47,292 nt of DNA from Nitrospirae bacterium JdFR-81 (GCA_002011735.1 MTOQ01000038.1:1-47292); one strand, 5' to 3'. Numbered from the stretch's first letter, positions 1-8,409 are shown. The notes: a model not told the origin generated them from the sequence alone. Program-made: numbers and translations.

Positions 1-90
1 AGAGGCTTCTTCTTTATCCCTGGGGACGAAGGGTCTGATATTCCTCCTCTTCCATGGTTTATTATTCTCAGGGTGGATACTATGTCCTAA
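1..90 (+). CDS. C-terminal end of an unidentified protein (cut by window edge)
   Basis: An open frame runs in from the left edge and stops at TAA 88-90, giving 29 codons. The peptide is rich in Phe, Pro and Ile and contains FFFIPGDEG and PPLPWFIIL, which reads like a natural protein tail. It is too short to assign a family. A short stop-free frame could arise by chance, so this stays tentative. Confidence 0.35.
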   Translation, partial: RGFFFIPGDEGSDIPPLPWFIILRVDTMS

Positions 91-108
91 CCGGAAAGAG
101 AATGAAAT

Positions 109-138
109 TTGACTTGATGAAGATGGATTTGTTATTCT
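109..138 (+). promoter_or_regulatory. Candidate sigma70-type promoter for the DksA-like gene
   Basis: TTGACT at 109-114 and TATTCT at 133-138 are separated by 18 bp. The predicted transcript start near 145 leaves a leader of about 30 nt before the ATG at 176. The match is by eye only. Confidence 0.4.
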
Positions 139-175
139 ATCATTTACTTTTAAAATCTTTGTGAGGACTGGACAT

Positions 176-679
176 ATGGCAAAGAAGAAGACAACCGTAA
201 AGAAGGCCACGAAGAAGGCATCATCCAAGGCAGCAAAGAAGCAGACAAAGACAACGAAGGCAAAAAAGAAGACGGCAAAGAAATCAACGACCAAAAAGTC
301 CCTGCCACGCATCTCAAAGAGGGAGAGGATCATTCAGGAGATCAAGCAGAGCCTCATCTCACAGAGGGAGGCACTACTGAGAGAGGCTGAGGAGGCATTG
401 AATGCCCTGCCTGGTGAGATAAACTTCCCTGATATGAGTGACCAGGCAACCGCAGAGACCGATAGAAACTTCATGCTCCGTCTCAGGGACAGGGAGAGAC
501 TACTGCTCAAAAAGATAGAGGATACCATTGAAAGGATCGACAACAATACCTATGGTATCTGTTCATCCTGTGGTAGCGAGATAGATATAAAGAGACTGCA
601 GGCACGGCCTGTCACAGACCTCTGTATCGATTGCAAGATACGCCAGGAAGAGGAGGAGAGGATAACAGAGGGCAGATAG
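176..679 (+). CDS. dksA: DksA/TraR-family zinc-finger protein with lysine-rich N-terminal tail
   Basis: The C-terminal part has the C4 zinc finger of the DksA/TraR family (CSSCG then CIDC near the end), preceded by a long helical hairpin (about residues 48-130) with many charged residues. Family members bind the RNA polymerase secondary channel and modulate transcription with ppGpp. The first ~45 residues are almost entirely Lys, Ala, Thr and Ser (KKATKKASSKAAKK), like the C-terminal tail of histone H1; standard DksA lacks this. I start at ATG 176 rather than the in-frame GTG at 161, because GTGAGGA at 161-167 serves as its ribosome-binding site. The zinc-finger assignment is firm; DNA binding by the tail is inferred from composition. 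The gene converges with the permease to its right. Confidence 0.88.
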   Translation: MAKKKTTVKKATKKASSKAAKKQTKTTKAKKKTAKKSTTKKSLPRISKRERIIQEIKQSLISQREALLREAEEALNALPGEINFPDMSDQATAETDRNFMLRLRDRERLLLKKIEDTIERIDNNTYGICSSCGSEIDIKRLQARPVTDLCIDCKIRQEEEERITEGR

Positions 680-699
680 GAGGGCCTTTAAGGGGCCTC
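680..699. terminator. Possible weak bidirectional hairpin between convergent genes
   Basis: GAGGGCC at 680-686 can pair with GGCCTC at 694-699 with one bulged G, giving a 6-bp stem. It lies exactly where the stop codons of the DksA-like gene and the permease face each other. There is no clear T-run, so termination is only suggested. Confidence 0.25.
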
Positions 700-1728
700 T
701 TCATATCTGTGCATCTCAAGCAGGGAAAGACAGAGGGCCGTTATCAGTGGCCCGAGGATGAAGCCAAGGAAGCCGAAGAATCTGATCCCTCCAAGGACAC
801 TGAAGAAGACGAGCAGGATATGCATCTTTGTCCTCTCACCTATCACCATTGGCTTGATTATGTTGTCGACGGAGCTGATAATAATGGCCCCATAAAGCAG
901 CAGACCTATCCCCTTAACATACTCACCTGAAAGAATAAGGATGAGGCCAGCAGGGCCCCAGATAAGAAAGGTCCCGAATACAGGAACAAGGGAGAAGAAT
1001 GCCATGGTTGTCCCCCAGAATACGGGCGATGAGATACCGAATGCATAGAATGCAATGCCCCCGAGTGTCCCCTGGGCTATACCAACCGCGACCCCTCCGT
1101 ATATCGCGGCAACCACCATCTCCTTGACACGCCTCTCAAGCCTCTCCTTCTGGATCTCTGTAAATGGCAGCAGGGTCTTTATATAATTGGCGAGGGAGTT
1201 CCCATCCTTGAGGAAATAAAAGATGGTGAAACACATTATGACAAAATTTACAACCAGCATTATCGCATTCCTGAATAGATTGGAAAAGTTCTGTGCTATG
1301 TATTTACCTATCCCTTTCAGTGTTGTGACAACCTCCTCCTGAATGTCAAAATCCTCAAACATCTTGTACAATCTTATCCTCTCAAAGATGCCCTCTATCC
1401 TTGGATGCCGCTGGATCTCTGCTATAGCCTCGAAGCCCTTCTTCTCTATAGTGATGTAGAGGTCTGTGGTCTCTTTTATAAGCGAGCCCACGATGTATGT
1501 AAAGGGGCCTATCACCAGGATCAGAATAAAGAGGAGGGTCAATAATGAGCTGAGCCATGGACGCTTAAGGAATCTGAGGAGGCCCTTGTATAATGGATAG
1601 AATGTAATGCTCAGGACCATTGCCCATGCAATGGTTGTGAGAAACGGATAAAGCATCCTGTAGAGCAGATACAGGAGGATGAAGATTATAGCGATGGAGA
1701 GAGTTGTGTATATCCTTTCTTTCAGCAT
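688..1728 (-). CDS. AI-2E family (PerM/YdiK-type) membrane transporter
   Basis: This 346-residue protein opens with two hydrophobic helices (residues 8-52), has another at 60-85, a soluble insert of about 100 residues rich in charge (90-150), and then a block of helices to the C-terminus. That is the layout of the AI-2E exporter/PerM family, as are the Pro-rich loop LVPVFGTFLIWGPAG and the C-terminal FLGFILGPLI. Members export small signalling or charged molecules, but most have no known substrate, so the autoinducer-2 name should not be taken as function. It sits 19 bp downstream of the D-aminoacylase on the same strand and may be co-transcribed with it. Confidence 0.85.
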   Translation of the reverse strand: MLKERIYTTLSIAIIFILLYLLYRMLYPFLTTIAWAMVLSITFYPLYKGLLRFLKRPWLSSLLTLLFILILVIGPFTYIVGSLIKETTDLYITIEKKGFEAIAEIQRHPRIEGIFERIRLYKMFEDFDIQEEVVTTLKGIGKYIAQNFSNLFRNAIMLVVNFVIMCFTIFYFLKDGNSLANYIKTLLPFTEIQKERLERRVKEMVVAAIYGGVAVGIAQGTLGGIAFYAFGISSPVFWGTTMAFFSLVPVFGTFLIWGPAGLILILSGEYVKGIGLLLYGAIIISSVDNIIKPMVIGERTKMHILLVFFSVLGGIRFFGFLGFILGPLITALCLSLLEMHRYEEAP

Positions 1729-1747
1729 ATCCAGCCCCTTCTCTATC

Positions 1748-3313
1748 TCATATTATCCTTCCTGCCATTATCCCTGTCTCCCTGCCCTCAAAGATCACCG
1801 GTAATCCATTGACGAATACATAATGTATCCCCTCAGGCCTCCTGAACGGGTCTTCATAGTCTGCATTGTCCCTTATCCTGTCAGGGTCAAAGATAACGAT
1901 ATCTGCAAAAAAACCCTCCTTGATAACCCCCCGTTCTCTTATACCGAACCTCTTCGCAGGCAGACCTGTCATCTTATATATAGCCTCAGAAAGTGATAAT
2001 ATACCATCCTCCTTAACATATTTTCTCAATACCCTTGGGAAGGTTCCGTATGTGCGTGGATGAGGCCTGCCCTCTGCGGTTACACCTTCAAAACACCTTG
2101 CCGAACTATCAGAACCTATCATTGTATAGGGGAGTCTTAATATCCTCTTAAGATTCTCCTCCGACATATTAAAGAAGATCGCATCAACCTCCAGCCCCTC
2201 TTCTACCAGGATATCAAAGAGGCAGTCCTCTGGCCTCTTACTCAGCCTTACACCTATGTCGTGTATGCTCCTGCCCTCCATCCATCTGTTCTTCTCAGAT
2301 CTTACAGATGATACCATCACAGAGTCCCATTCACATCCTGCGGACATGATTACGTCCTCTATCCGTGTCCTCTCATCTCTCAGCCTCTTAAGCTCCTCAT
2401 CCCTCCCTCCCTCAAATATCCAAGATGGAAGAATCGAATCAAGCGATGTGCATGAGGCGATATAGGGATATCTATCACATGTAATGGCCACCTGCCCATG
2501 ATTTATATTATCAATCTTATCAATAACCTCCCCTATCTTCGACCAGTTTCGCCTGCCCTGTGTCTTCAGATGAGATATATGGGCATTAACCCCTGTCTTC
2601 TTGACAACACCTATCACCTCCTCAACAGAGCCTACCAGTCCATCACCCTCATCCCTCATATGGGTTGTATAGATCCTGTTATATCCCTTGGTCAGGGTGG
2701 CAAACTCTACTATCTCCTCTGTATCTGCATAACAGCCCGGTGGGTATATCAGGCCTGTTGAGAGCCCCCTTGCCCCTGCCATGAAGGCATCATGAAGGAG
2801 TGCAAAGGCCCTCTCCTTCTCTGATGATGAGAGTGGCCTGTCCTCATACCCTGCAACAGACGCCCTTATATTGCCATGGCCAACAAGGGTTATAAAATTT
2901 ATGGCCACCCCTGTCTTCCGTAAGAGACCAAGATACTCATCAAGGCTATTCCACCTCTGTCTGATGCCAAGCCTCTGGAGCTCACCTTCCCTCTGCTCAA
3001 ACGCCCTGCCATAAAGTGGGGCTGCTGAAGAACCACAGTTGCCATTTATCTCTGTCGTTACCCCCTGGGCTATCTTGCCCACAGCCCTTCCATCTGCAAG
3101 GAGAGTAAACTCTGAATGGGCATGGGTATCTATAAATCCAGGGCACACACACAGTCCCTTAACATCCAGCGTCCTGTCCGCATCCAAGCCCGTAAACCTG
3201 CCGATGGCCTTTATACGATCCCCCTCTATGGCAATATCAGTCTCTACAGGGTCCAAGTCAGGCCTGTCCCCACTTATCACAAGACCACCCCTGATGAGAA
3301 GATCTATACCCAT
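1748..3313 (-). CDS. N-acyl-D-amino-acid deacylase (amidohydrolase family)
   Basis: This 521-residue amidohydrolase superfamily protein has the metal-binding HxH motif in FIDTHAHSEF (His64, His66), the family-specific Cys in NGNCGSSAAP (Cys93), a later metal ligand region TTHMRDEG, and a C-terminal return to the small beta domain (RGVIKEGFFADIVIFDPD). Length and order match D-aminoacylases, which release the acyl group from N-acyl-D-amino acids in the cytoplasm. Substrate chirality is known from the family and not visible here. A GGTGG-containing ribosome-binding site precedes the ATG. The cell-wall amidase lies immediately upstream in the same direction, which would fit salvage of wall-derived D-amino acids, although that link is inferred. 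Confidence 0.88.
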   Translation of the reverse strand: MGIDLLIRGGLVISGDRPDLDPVETDIAIEGDRIKAIGRFTGLDADRTLDVKGLCVCPGFIDTHAHSEFTLLADGRAVGKIAQGVTTEINGNCGSSAAPLYGRAFEQREGELQRLGIRQRWNSLDEYLGLLRKTGVAINFITLVGHGNIRASVAGYEDRPLSSSEKERAFALLHDAFMAGARGLSTGLIYPPGCYADTEEIVEFATLTKGYNRIYTTHMRDEGDGLVGSVEEVIGVVKKTGVNAHISHLKTQGRRNWSKIGEVIDKIDNINHGQVAITCDRYPYIASCTSLDSILPSWIFEGGRDEELKRLRDERTRIEDVIMSAGCEWDSVMVSSVRSEKNRWMEGRSIHDIGVRLSKRPEDCLFDILVEEGLEVDAIFFNMSEENLKRILRLPYTMIGSDSSARCFEGVTAEGRPHPRTYGTFPRVLRKYVKEDGILSLSEAIYKMTGLPAKRFGIRERGVIKEGFFADIVIFDPDRIRDNADYEDPFRRPEGIHYVFVNGLPVIFEGRETGIMAGRII

Positions 3314-3355
3314 CTACCACCTTCGATTTGGTCATTTAAGAGATGCAACAGATGA

Positions 3356-4498
3356 TTAAATGTTACCACCAGGGCCTCTGACAACAAGTGTTGACTGGTT
3401 GATATAGTCACCCACGCCCTTGGCAATGGCCTCGGCTATCTTATGCCTGTACCGTTCCGTTGCAAGCCTCTTCTCCTCAATGGGATTGCTGATGAAGGAT
3501 ATCTCCGCAAGTATGGATGGCATCTCCGCACCTATAAGGACATAAAACAGGGCCTGTTTTACCCCCAGATCCTCAACACCCCTGTAGCTCTCTCTGAGCA
3601 TCTTTGTGAGCGAACTCTGGACACTATGGGCAAGCCTTATCGATTCGTCCCTCTTGTTGTTTCGCGCCAGATCAAGCAGTATCATCTGAAGCTCATCCTG
3701 GACCCTCTGCATCCTCCTTGGTGAGATAGCGTTCTCCCTTGCAGCAACCCTTATCGCCTCCTTATCATTCGTCCAGTTCAATACATATGTCTCTATCCCC
3801 TTTGCATGCCTCCTCCTGCTCGCATTTGCATGGATGGAGATAAAAAGATCTGCACCCTTTTTGTTTGCAAACTCTGTCCTCTCATTAAGCGGGATAAAGA
3901 CATCCTTAGTCCTTGTATAAAAGACCCTGACACCGTATCTCTCCTTGAGTATTCTGCCCAGTTTCTTTGCCACATCGAGCACCACGTCCTTCTCTCTGAG
4001 GCCCGAGGCCCCTATCGCCCCAGGATCTTCACCACCATGGCCTGGGTCTATAACAACGGTGTCTATGCGGTCAAACCTCGGCCCTTCATCCCTCCTCTTA
4101 TCCTCTTCATGTGGTCTTGAGGCATAAACATCGATCACCAGTCTGTTGGGGTTCTCAAGGGTAAAGGCGTAGAATTTATCAAACCCCTTGAGATCAAGGA
4201 CCACCCTGACGACAGACCTGTTGTGCTGGGCAATACGGACAGCCTTCAGGACATTATCGTTTATAAATATGGTGGGGATCCTTCTAAACAGGAGGCAACC
4301 CTTAAGATCAAAATATAATCGATCAGGATCTGTGAGCTGGCCTGAGGTAAACTCAACAGGGCCTGTCAGATCAACGACAACCCTTGTATAGGTTCTGTTC
4401 GAGGAATATCTGACCTTCTCAACGCTGACACCTTTGAATGCCTCGCCATGACTCAATAGGAAGAGCCACAGCAACGGCACAACCAGGGCCTTTTTCAT
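3356..4498 (-). CDS. amiC: N-acetylmuramoyl-L-alanine amidase with AMIN domain
   Basis: The 380-residue protein begins with a signal peptide (residues 1-20, MKKALVVPLLWLFLL). An AMIN domain follows (about 22-125, with VVVDLTGPVEF and RLVIDVYA), then a zinc-dependent amidase_3 domain (about 145-365). Catalytic-site residues are visible: His154 in IDPGHGGEDPGA, Glu169 in LREKDVV, His223 in FISIHANA, and the C-terminal Glu in AEISFISNP. Such enzymes cut the amide between MurNAc and the stem peptide in the periplasm, usually at the septum, where the AMIN domain targets them. No inhibitory helix is obvious in the catalytic domain. It could act with the downstream deacylase in wall recycling, but its main role is probably daughter-cell separation. 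Confidence 0.93.
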   Translation of the reverse strand: MKKALVVPLLWLFLLSHGEAFKGVSVEKVRYSSNRTYTRVVVDLTGPVEFTSGQLTDPDRLYFDLKGCLLFRRIPTIFINDNVLKAVRIAQHNRSVVRVVLDLKGFDKFYAFTLENPNRLVIDVYASRPHEEDKRRDEGPRFDRIDTVVIDPGHGGEDPGAIGASGLREKDVVLDVAKKLGRILKERYGVRVFYTRTKDVFIPLNERTEFANKKGADLFISIHANASRRRHAKGIETYVLNWTNDKEAIRVAARENAISPRRMQRVQDELQMILLDLARNNKRDESIRLAHSVQSSLTKMLRESYRGVEDLGVKQALFYVLIGAEMPSILAEISFISNPIEEKRLATERYRHKIAEAIAKGVGDYINQSTLVVRGPGGNI

Positions 4499-4540
4499 AC
4501 AGTAAATTCTATCTAACCCCCAAACATGTCAACCTGAGAC

Positions 4541-5440
4541 CTACTCCACACATCTTGGATCCGTCGGACTCGGGATCTTCTTGCCCCTGCATCTCCTGCC
4601 AAGACAGTGGTCATCCACTGTGCAGGGGTCTCCATCATCACAGGGCTTACAATTGTCAGGCACACATACACCCTGCGGATTCAACCTCTCACACTCATTA
4701 CAACGCTCCACACACTCACCCTTTCGGAATACCTCCCCCTCAATACACTTCTGCTTACACTCCCATTCTACGGCACCCTTTAACTCCAGAAGCTCATCAT
4801 AGATATCCTCTGGGATGAGATATGGTTCTTCAGGTGCACCGTCCTTACCTATACAGGTCATGTATCCCTCTGGTACCCTCACGCTGCCCTTCTCATTCTC
4901 AAAGTCAACTATCGCTATCTTCTTACTCGGGTCCCTCAGAACAGCAAGGCAGAATGTCCTCTTTCCGTCTTTAATCGCCTCCCACACTGTAAAATCAGAG
5001 GCCCTGTAAATGGCAGAGGCCTGGGCCTTTGGTGTATTGACCTTCAGTCTATTATTACACGTCTTTACCCTGACCCTTCCATGGGAGAGGAAGAGTATCG
5101 ATTCACCACGCCTCTTCTTATCCCCACGGGTGTATTTCTCAAAGGAGAGCCTTGTCTCCTCATCAAGGATGACAAGGGTGTCCTCGATCATATGAATGGT
5201 AAGCAATGAATCATCCTCGGTCCTTGAGGTATCCTTAAGCATAACATCCTTCTCTTTCTTGGCATCGAATTCTTTACCCTCCCTTATGATCTTGGCCTCG
5301 CCCTTAACCTCTACCACCTTGCCTACCTTGTTCTTCTCCTTCCCCCTCTCCTCCTTTGAGAAGACAGAAGGAGCTGATATTAACAGGATCACTATCAGGA
5401 TTATGGAGGACAAGGAACTTATGGTCTGAAGCTTTCTCAT
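4541..5440 (-). CDS. Secreted FecR-domain protein with cysteine-rich tail
   Basis: A signal peptide (about residues 1-28) precedes a FecR-like beta-rich domain (about 38-205), recognisable by GKVVEVKGEA near the start, LLTIHMIEDTLVILDEETRLSF and RVKVNTPKA-like strands. FecR domains occur in anti-sigma/TonB signalling but also in many exported proteins of unknown role, as here with no sigma factor nearby. The last ~75 residues hold about 14 cysteines in a pattern (CDDGDPCTVDDHC) typical of small disulfide-rich extracellular modules. The ATG has a good ribosome-binding site (AGGGGTGAGAC). It lies 42 bp upstream of the amidase on the same strand. The disulfide pattern implies a periplasmic or surface location. 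Confidence 0.72.
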   Translation of the reverse strand: MRKLQTISSLSSIILIVILLISAPSVFSKEERGKEKNKVGKVVEVKGEAKIIREGKEFDAKKEKDVMLKDTSRTEDDSLLTIHMIEDTLVILDEETRLSFEKYTRGDKKRRGESILFLSHGRVRVKTCNNRLKVNTPKAQASAIYRASDFTVWEAIKDGKRTFCLAVLRDPSKKIAIVDFENEKGSVRVPEGYMTCIGKDGAPEEPYLIPEDIYDELLELKGAVEWECKQKCIEGEVFRKGECVERCNECERLNPQGVCVPDNCKPCDDGDPCTVDDHCLGRRCRGKKIPSPTDPRCVE

Positions 5441-5465
5441 GTCTCACCCCTTTGGATAATAAATT

Positions 5466-5894
5466 TTATAAAACCACCTTCTCACAGGAGACACGCACAA
5501 GCTCCCTCAACCATTCATAGAGCATGGCCTGCCCCTCTTTATCATAATCAGTAATGGGTTTCAACTCCTTGACCGTTTTTATATCTTCATCCCTGTAGAT
5601 GCCTATGTAGCCATAAAGCCTCCTGCCCTTTAACACCGAATAAAGGCAGAACCTGATCTCTGGTAATAACCTGTTGTACCGGACAAACACAAAACCAACA
5701 CCAGGAATGAGACCCTTCTCCCCATCTATAGCCGGTGGCGAGATGACAGACCTGATATCGAATCCAAACTGGTGATTGAACCTCTCGACCTCTCTATGAA
5801 CATTTGAAAGGAACCTTAAGAGCCCACTCCTCTCCTCCCATGTGGATGGACCACACCATGCCTTCTTCCTATCCACAACATTCAATGTCTTCAT
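5466..5894 (-). CDS. Unknown soluble protein (~142 aa)
   Basis: I do not recognise a family. The protein has no signal peptide or membrane helix. It starts with a polar region (TLNVVDRKKAWCGPSTWEER), has a helix resembling LSNVHREVERFNHQFG, then alternating strands (FVFVRYNR, FCLYSVLKG, YGYIGIYR) and a final helix. I prefer the third in-frame ATG (5894) over 5909, because a run of six G at the first ATG is well placed as its ribosome-binding site. It is followed by the FecR protein 25 bp away and is the first gene of the leftward block that includes the amidase and deacylase. Confidence 0.6.
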   Translation of the reverse strand: MKTLNVVDRKKAWCGPSTWEERSGLLRFLSNVHREVERFNHQFGFDIRSVISPPAIDGEKGLIPGVGFVFVRYNRLLPEIRFCLYSVLKGRRLYGYIGIYRDEDIKTVKELKPITDYDKEGQAMLYEWLRELVRVSCEKVVL

Positions 5895-5940
5895 ACCCAT
5901 ACCCCCCATTTTTAAATAGTATAAACATTTTACAGCCTGC

Positions 5941-5969
5941 TTACAAGCATAATTTTAATCTTATATAAA
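5941..5969 (+). promoter_or_regulatory. Candidate promoter in the AT-rich divergent spacer
   Basis: TTACAA (5941-5946) and TATAAA (5964-5969) are spaced by 17 bp in a very AT-rich 112-bp gap between divergent genes. It would drive the flippase-like gene at 6022. The opposite-strand promoter for the gene starting at 5894 probably lies in the same gap but I could not pick it out. Confidence 0.35.
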
Positions 5970-6021
5970 TTCTCTTAATATGTTAAAATATTAAGTTATT
6001 TTTTTCTAAAAAGCAGAGACG

Positions 6022-7056
6022 ATGCGGAAGAGACACCTCTTAATCGGGATCATAATAATCATACTCTCCCTGTATTATGCATTCAAGAATGTCTCGATGA
6101 GTGAACTCGGTAACACCCTCCTTTCGATCCGTTATGTATATCTCCTGCCGGCCGTGCTTCTGGTAGTCCTGAGCTATATCCTGAGGGCCATAAGGTGGCG
6201 ATACCTTATAAGCTCGGTCAAGGATGTGAGGGTATCAAATATATTCTCACCCTTGATGGTCGGGTTTATGGCAAACATGCTGCCTGCAAGGGCTGGAGAA
6301 TTCATCAGGGCATATCTGCTTGGGAAGAAAGAGGATATCAGCTTCAGTGCATCGTTCGCAACCATATTCATAGAGAGGCTGTTTGATATGTTACTCGTGC
6401 TGTTACTGCTGTTCACCGTCATGTTCTTTAGGACAGAGATATTTGCCTCTACAGATGCCACAGCAAATCACAGGCTCATAGGCTATATGATGAAGTTCGG
6501 CTGGATCAGCTTCTCAGGTTTTATGTTGATCCTTGTCTTCTCTGTCTTTCTCCAGTTCAGGAACGAATGGGCCATGAAGATAGTTCACCTCATAATCAGA
6601 CCCCTGCCAGAGAAATGGAAGTACAATATCATCAGCATGGTGCATTCCTTTACGAATGGTCTGAGCGTTATAAAAGACAGAAGGGGGTTCTTATTAACTG
6701 TTTTTCTCTCTCTGCTGATATGGACCACATTTGTGCTTATCTATTACCCAATGTACCTTGCCTTTGATATACAGGCAAATCTGCCCATCATCCCATCACT
6801 GCTTGTCCTCTGTCTCACTGTTGCTATATTCATTACCCTATTCCCCACGCCCGGGTTTCTCGGGGCATTCCAGGCTGCATGTGTTGTTGCACTACATGAG
6901 GTCTTCATGATCCCCAAGGCGATCGCTGCGAGCTTCGGGATAGTGGCATGGCTCACCATGATGGGCACAACCGTAGTTGTTGGTACATTCTTTGTACTGA
7001 AGGACAATATATCAATAAAAGAGGTGATCACCGAAGAGGAGAGGGTCAAGAAATAA
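6022..7056 (+). CDS. UPF0104/LPG-synthase-TM-like flippase domain protein
   Basis: This 344-residue protein is almost all membrane helices and carries hallmarks of the UPF0104 family (TIGR00374-like): a conserved SYILRAIRW after the second helix, the PARAGEFIRAYLLG motif (about residues 92-105), FIERLFDML, and a late PTPGFLGAFQAA. The family includes the flippase domain of MprF and many stand-alone proteins thought to move lipids or lipid-linked sugars. There is no C-terminal synthase domain, so it should not be called a lysyl-PG synthase. Its substrate is unknown. It is divergent from the gene at 5894 and its 3' end almost touches the convergent zinc-ribbon gene. Confidence 0.85.
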   Translation: MRKRHLLIGIIIIILSLYYAFKNVSMSELGNTLLSIRYVYLLPAVLLVVLSYILRAIRWRYLISSVKDVRVSNIFSPLMVGFMANMLPARAGEFIRAYLLGKKEDISFSASFATIFIERLFDMLLVLLLLFTVMFFRTEIFASTDATANHRLIGYMMKFGWISFSGFMLILVFSVFLQFRNEWAMKIVHLIIRPLPEKWKYNIISMVHSFTNGLSVIKDRRGFLLTVFLSLLIWTTFVLIYYPMYLAFDIQANLPIIPSLLVLCLTVAIFITLFPTPGFLGAFQAACVVALHEVFMIPKAIAASFGIVAWLTMMGTTVVVGTFFVLKDNISIKEVITEEERVKK

Positions 7057-7058
7057 CC

Positions 7059-7418
7059 CTAATCAAACTCCCCATATCCCCTGAACTGCTCAAAGAGCCT
7101 CCTGAATCGTGGTTCATATATCAACTCATACAGGTATGCCTTATCCGGAAAACTCTCCTCGATCTTCTCCCTTAACCTCTCCTTCTCGATCATGATGTCT
7201 ATCTCGGGATAATCTGTGCTCACTATGAGAAATGCTATCCTGTCAGCAAGCCTCTTTATCTCGTTGATCTTCTCCTCTTCAATGGAAGATTCCCTCCTTT
7301 CAAGGTGCTCCCTGTGTTCAAACCTCACCATGTGCCCGCAGACACAACTTATCTCCCTCTCAAACTCAAACAATGTCACATCATACTCCCTTCCACAGTA
7401 TGGGCACCTGATAGCCAT
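7059..7418 (-). CDS. Small protein with N-terminal zinc ribbon, unknown role
   Basis: The first 30 residues form a rubredoxin-like zinc knuckle pair (CPYCG then CVCG, about residues 5-29). The rest is helical and strongly charged, with no catalytic motif that I recognise. Length is 119 residues. It lies 2 bp downstream of the ICMT-like methyltransferase and is probably co-transcribed with it. Function is unknown; a nucleic-acid or protein-docking role is possible from the fold alone. Confidence 0.65.
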   Translation of the reverse strand: MAIRCPYCGREYDVTLFEFEREISCVCGHMVRFEHREHLERRESSIEEEKINEIKRLADRIAFLIVSTDYPEIDIMIEKERLREKIEESFPDKAYLYELIYEPRFRRLFEQFRGYGEFD

Positions 7419-7420
7419 GC

Positions 7421-7999
7421 CTATATTCCCTTTTTACAGGGTAAGAACATCGGTACCCTCTCTCTATAATACCTGTACTCTTCTCCAAACCGTGTAAGTA
7501 ACTCTCTCTCTTCAAGGGGGATGATCATGGTAAGGACAATAAACAGATCAAACATGGTTATCACCCCAACCGCTATCACCCCTGTGATGAGAAATGCCCC
7601 TGAGAATATCATTGTATGAGCAAGATATGTTGGATGCCTGACAACAGAGAATGCCCCTGTAGTGACAAGTCTGCCCCTAACCTCCCTGGATATCTCGAAT
7701 AAACCCATAAGCCCCCTGAGGCTCAGGAGTCTTCCGGTCCATAGCTGAAGGGCCAATCCAGATATAAAGAGAATCCATCCTGCCACCCTGAGGATCAAAG
7801 GAATGGTGAGCTCAATAGAAAGGATAAAGGATCTGTTCTTGTAGATAAAAAAGGTGAGTGGTGCCCATATCATGAGCAGAAAGAGATAGGTAAGGATCCC
7901 GAGCCTTCTGAACAGAGGGGTCATAAGATGTACAGGTATCCAGAAGAGAGGGATGAGAGGCCACAGGATCATGATCAATAATGCAAGATAATCCTTCAT
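7421..7999 (-). CDS. Isoprenylcysteine carboxyl methyltransferase-like membrane protein
   Basis: Four to five hydrophobic helices lead into the signature of the ICMT/PEMT fold: GAFSVVRHPTYLAH (about residues 125-138, binding S-adenosylmethionine) and EERELLTRFGEEYRYYRERV (about 163-182). Bacterial members methylate unknown small or lipid acceptors; the eukaryotic substrate, prenylcysteine, is not expected here. The gene heads a two-gene leftward unit with the zinc-ribbon protein. Its start lies opposite an inverted repeat shared with the divergent zinc-ribbon gene at 8096. Confidence 0.82.
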   Translation of the reverse strand: MKDYLALLIMILWPLIPLFWIPVHLMTPLFRRLGILTYLFLLMIWAPLTFFIYKNRSFILSIELTIPLILRVAGWILFISGLALQLWTGRLLSLRGLMGLFEISREVRGRLVTTGAFSVVRHPTYLAHTMIFSGAFLITGVIAVGVITMFDLFIVLTMIIPLEERELLTRFGEEYRYYRERVPMFLPCKKGI

Positions 8000-8024
8000 A
8001 TCTTAATCTACCAGAGATGGGAGA

Positions 8025-8050
8025 AAAGTGCACCCCCATTGTTGCACTTT
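8025..8050. repeat. Inverted repeat in divergent spacer (operator-like)
   Basis: AAAGTGCA (8025-8032) and TGCACTTT (8043-8050) form a perfect 8-bp inverted repeat around a 10-nt centre. It sits between two divergently transcribed starts (7999 leftward, 8096 rightward), so a terminator is unlikely and a dimeric regulator site is more plausible. The regulator is unknown. Confidence 0.45.
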
Positions 8051-8095
8051 GTATCAAAGATTGGATATTATCTAAAAAAGGGAGGTGATTAATAC

Positions 8096-8383
8096 ATGAG
8101 TGGTTGTGGAGGCTGTGAGGGTGGAGCAGGACCATACTCTGAAGGAAGAGAGCTGGTCGAGTTTGTGTATAATGCCCATGGTGGTGCTATAAGGGATATG
8201 CCCATTCCGGATGGTGGACTCAAGACACGCTGTCAGGGTTGTGGTGAACCGTTTGTATTGAAGACCTTTGTAGGCAAATGCCCAAAGTGTGGTGGTGTCC
8301 ATGCGGTCTCGCCACCACGGTGCCATGACCCTGCCAATATCCAGTTTGCAGGTGTCGGATACAAACTTCCAGACGAAGACTGA
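8096..8383 (+). CDS. Small Gly/Cys-rich zinc-ribbon protein
   Basis: A perfect ribosome-binding site (GGAGGTGA at 8081-8088) sits 7 nt before the ATG, so expression is likely high. The 95-residue product starts MSGCGGCEGG and later has two more Cys pairs, CQGCGEPF and CPKCGG, typical of a zinc ribbon, followed by a further Cys in PPRCHDP. No enzymatic motif is present. I do not recognise a named family. It is followed 26 bp later by the L,D-transpeptidase. Confidence 0.75.
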   Translation: MSGCGGCEGGAGPYSEGRELVEFVYNAHGGAIRDMPIPDGGLKTRCQGCGEPFVLKTFVGKCPKCGGVHAVSPPRCHDPANIQFAGVGYKLPDED

Positions 8384-8409
8384 TCCTAAGCCCCTGTGGG
8401 TCCTTTAAA

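Noticed and set aside
4438-4818. Open frame on the plus strand opposite the amidase and FecR genes, rich in Pro, His and Thr
   Set aside because: It is a shadow of two well-supported minus-strand genes and crosses their boundary; no ribosome-binding site or family motif.
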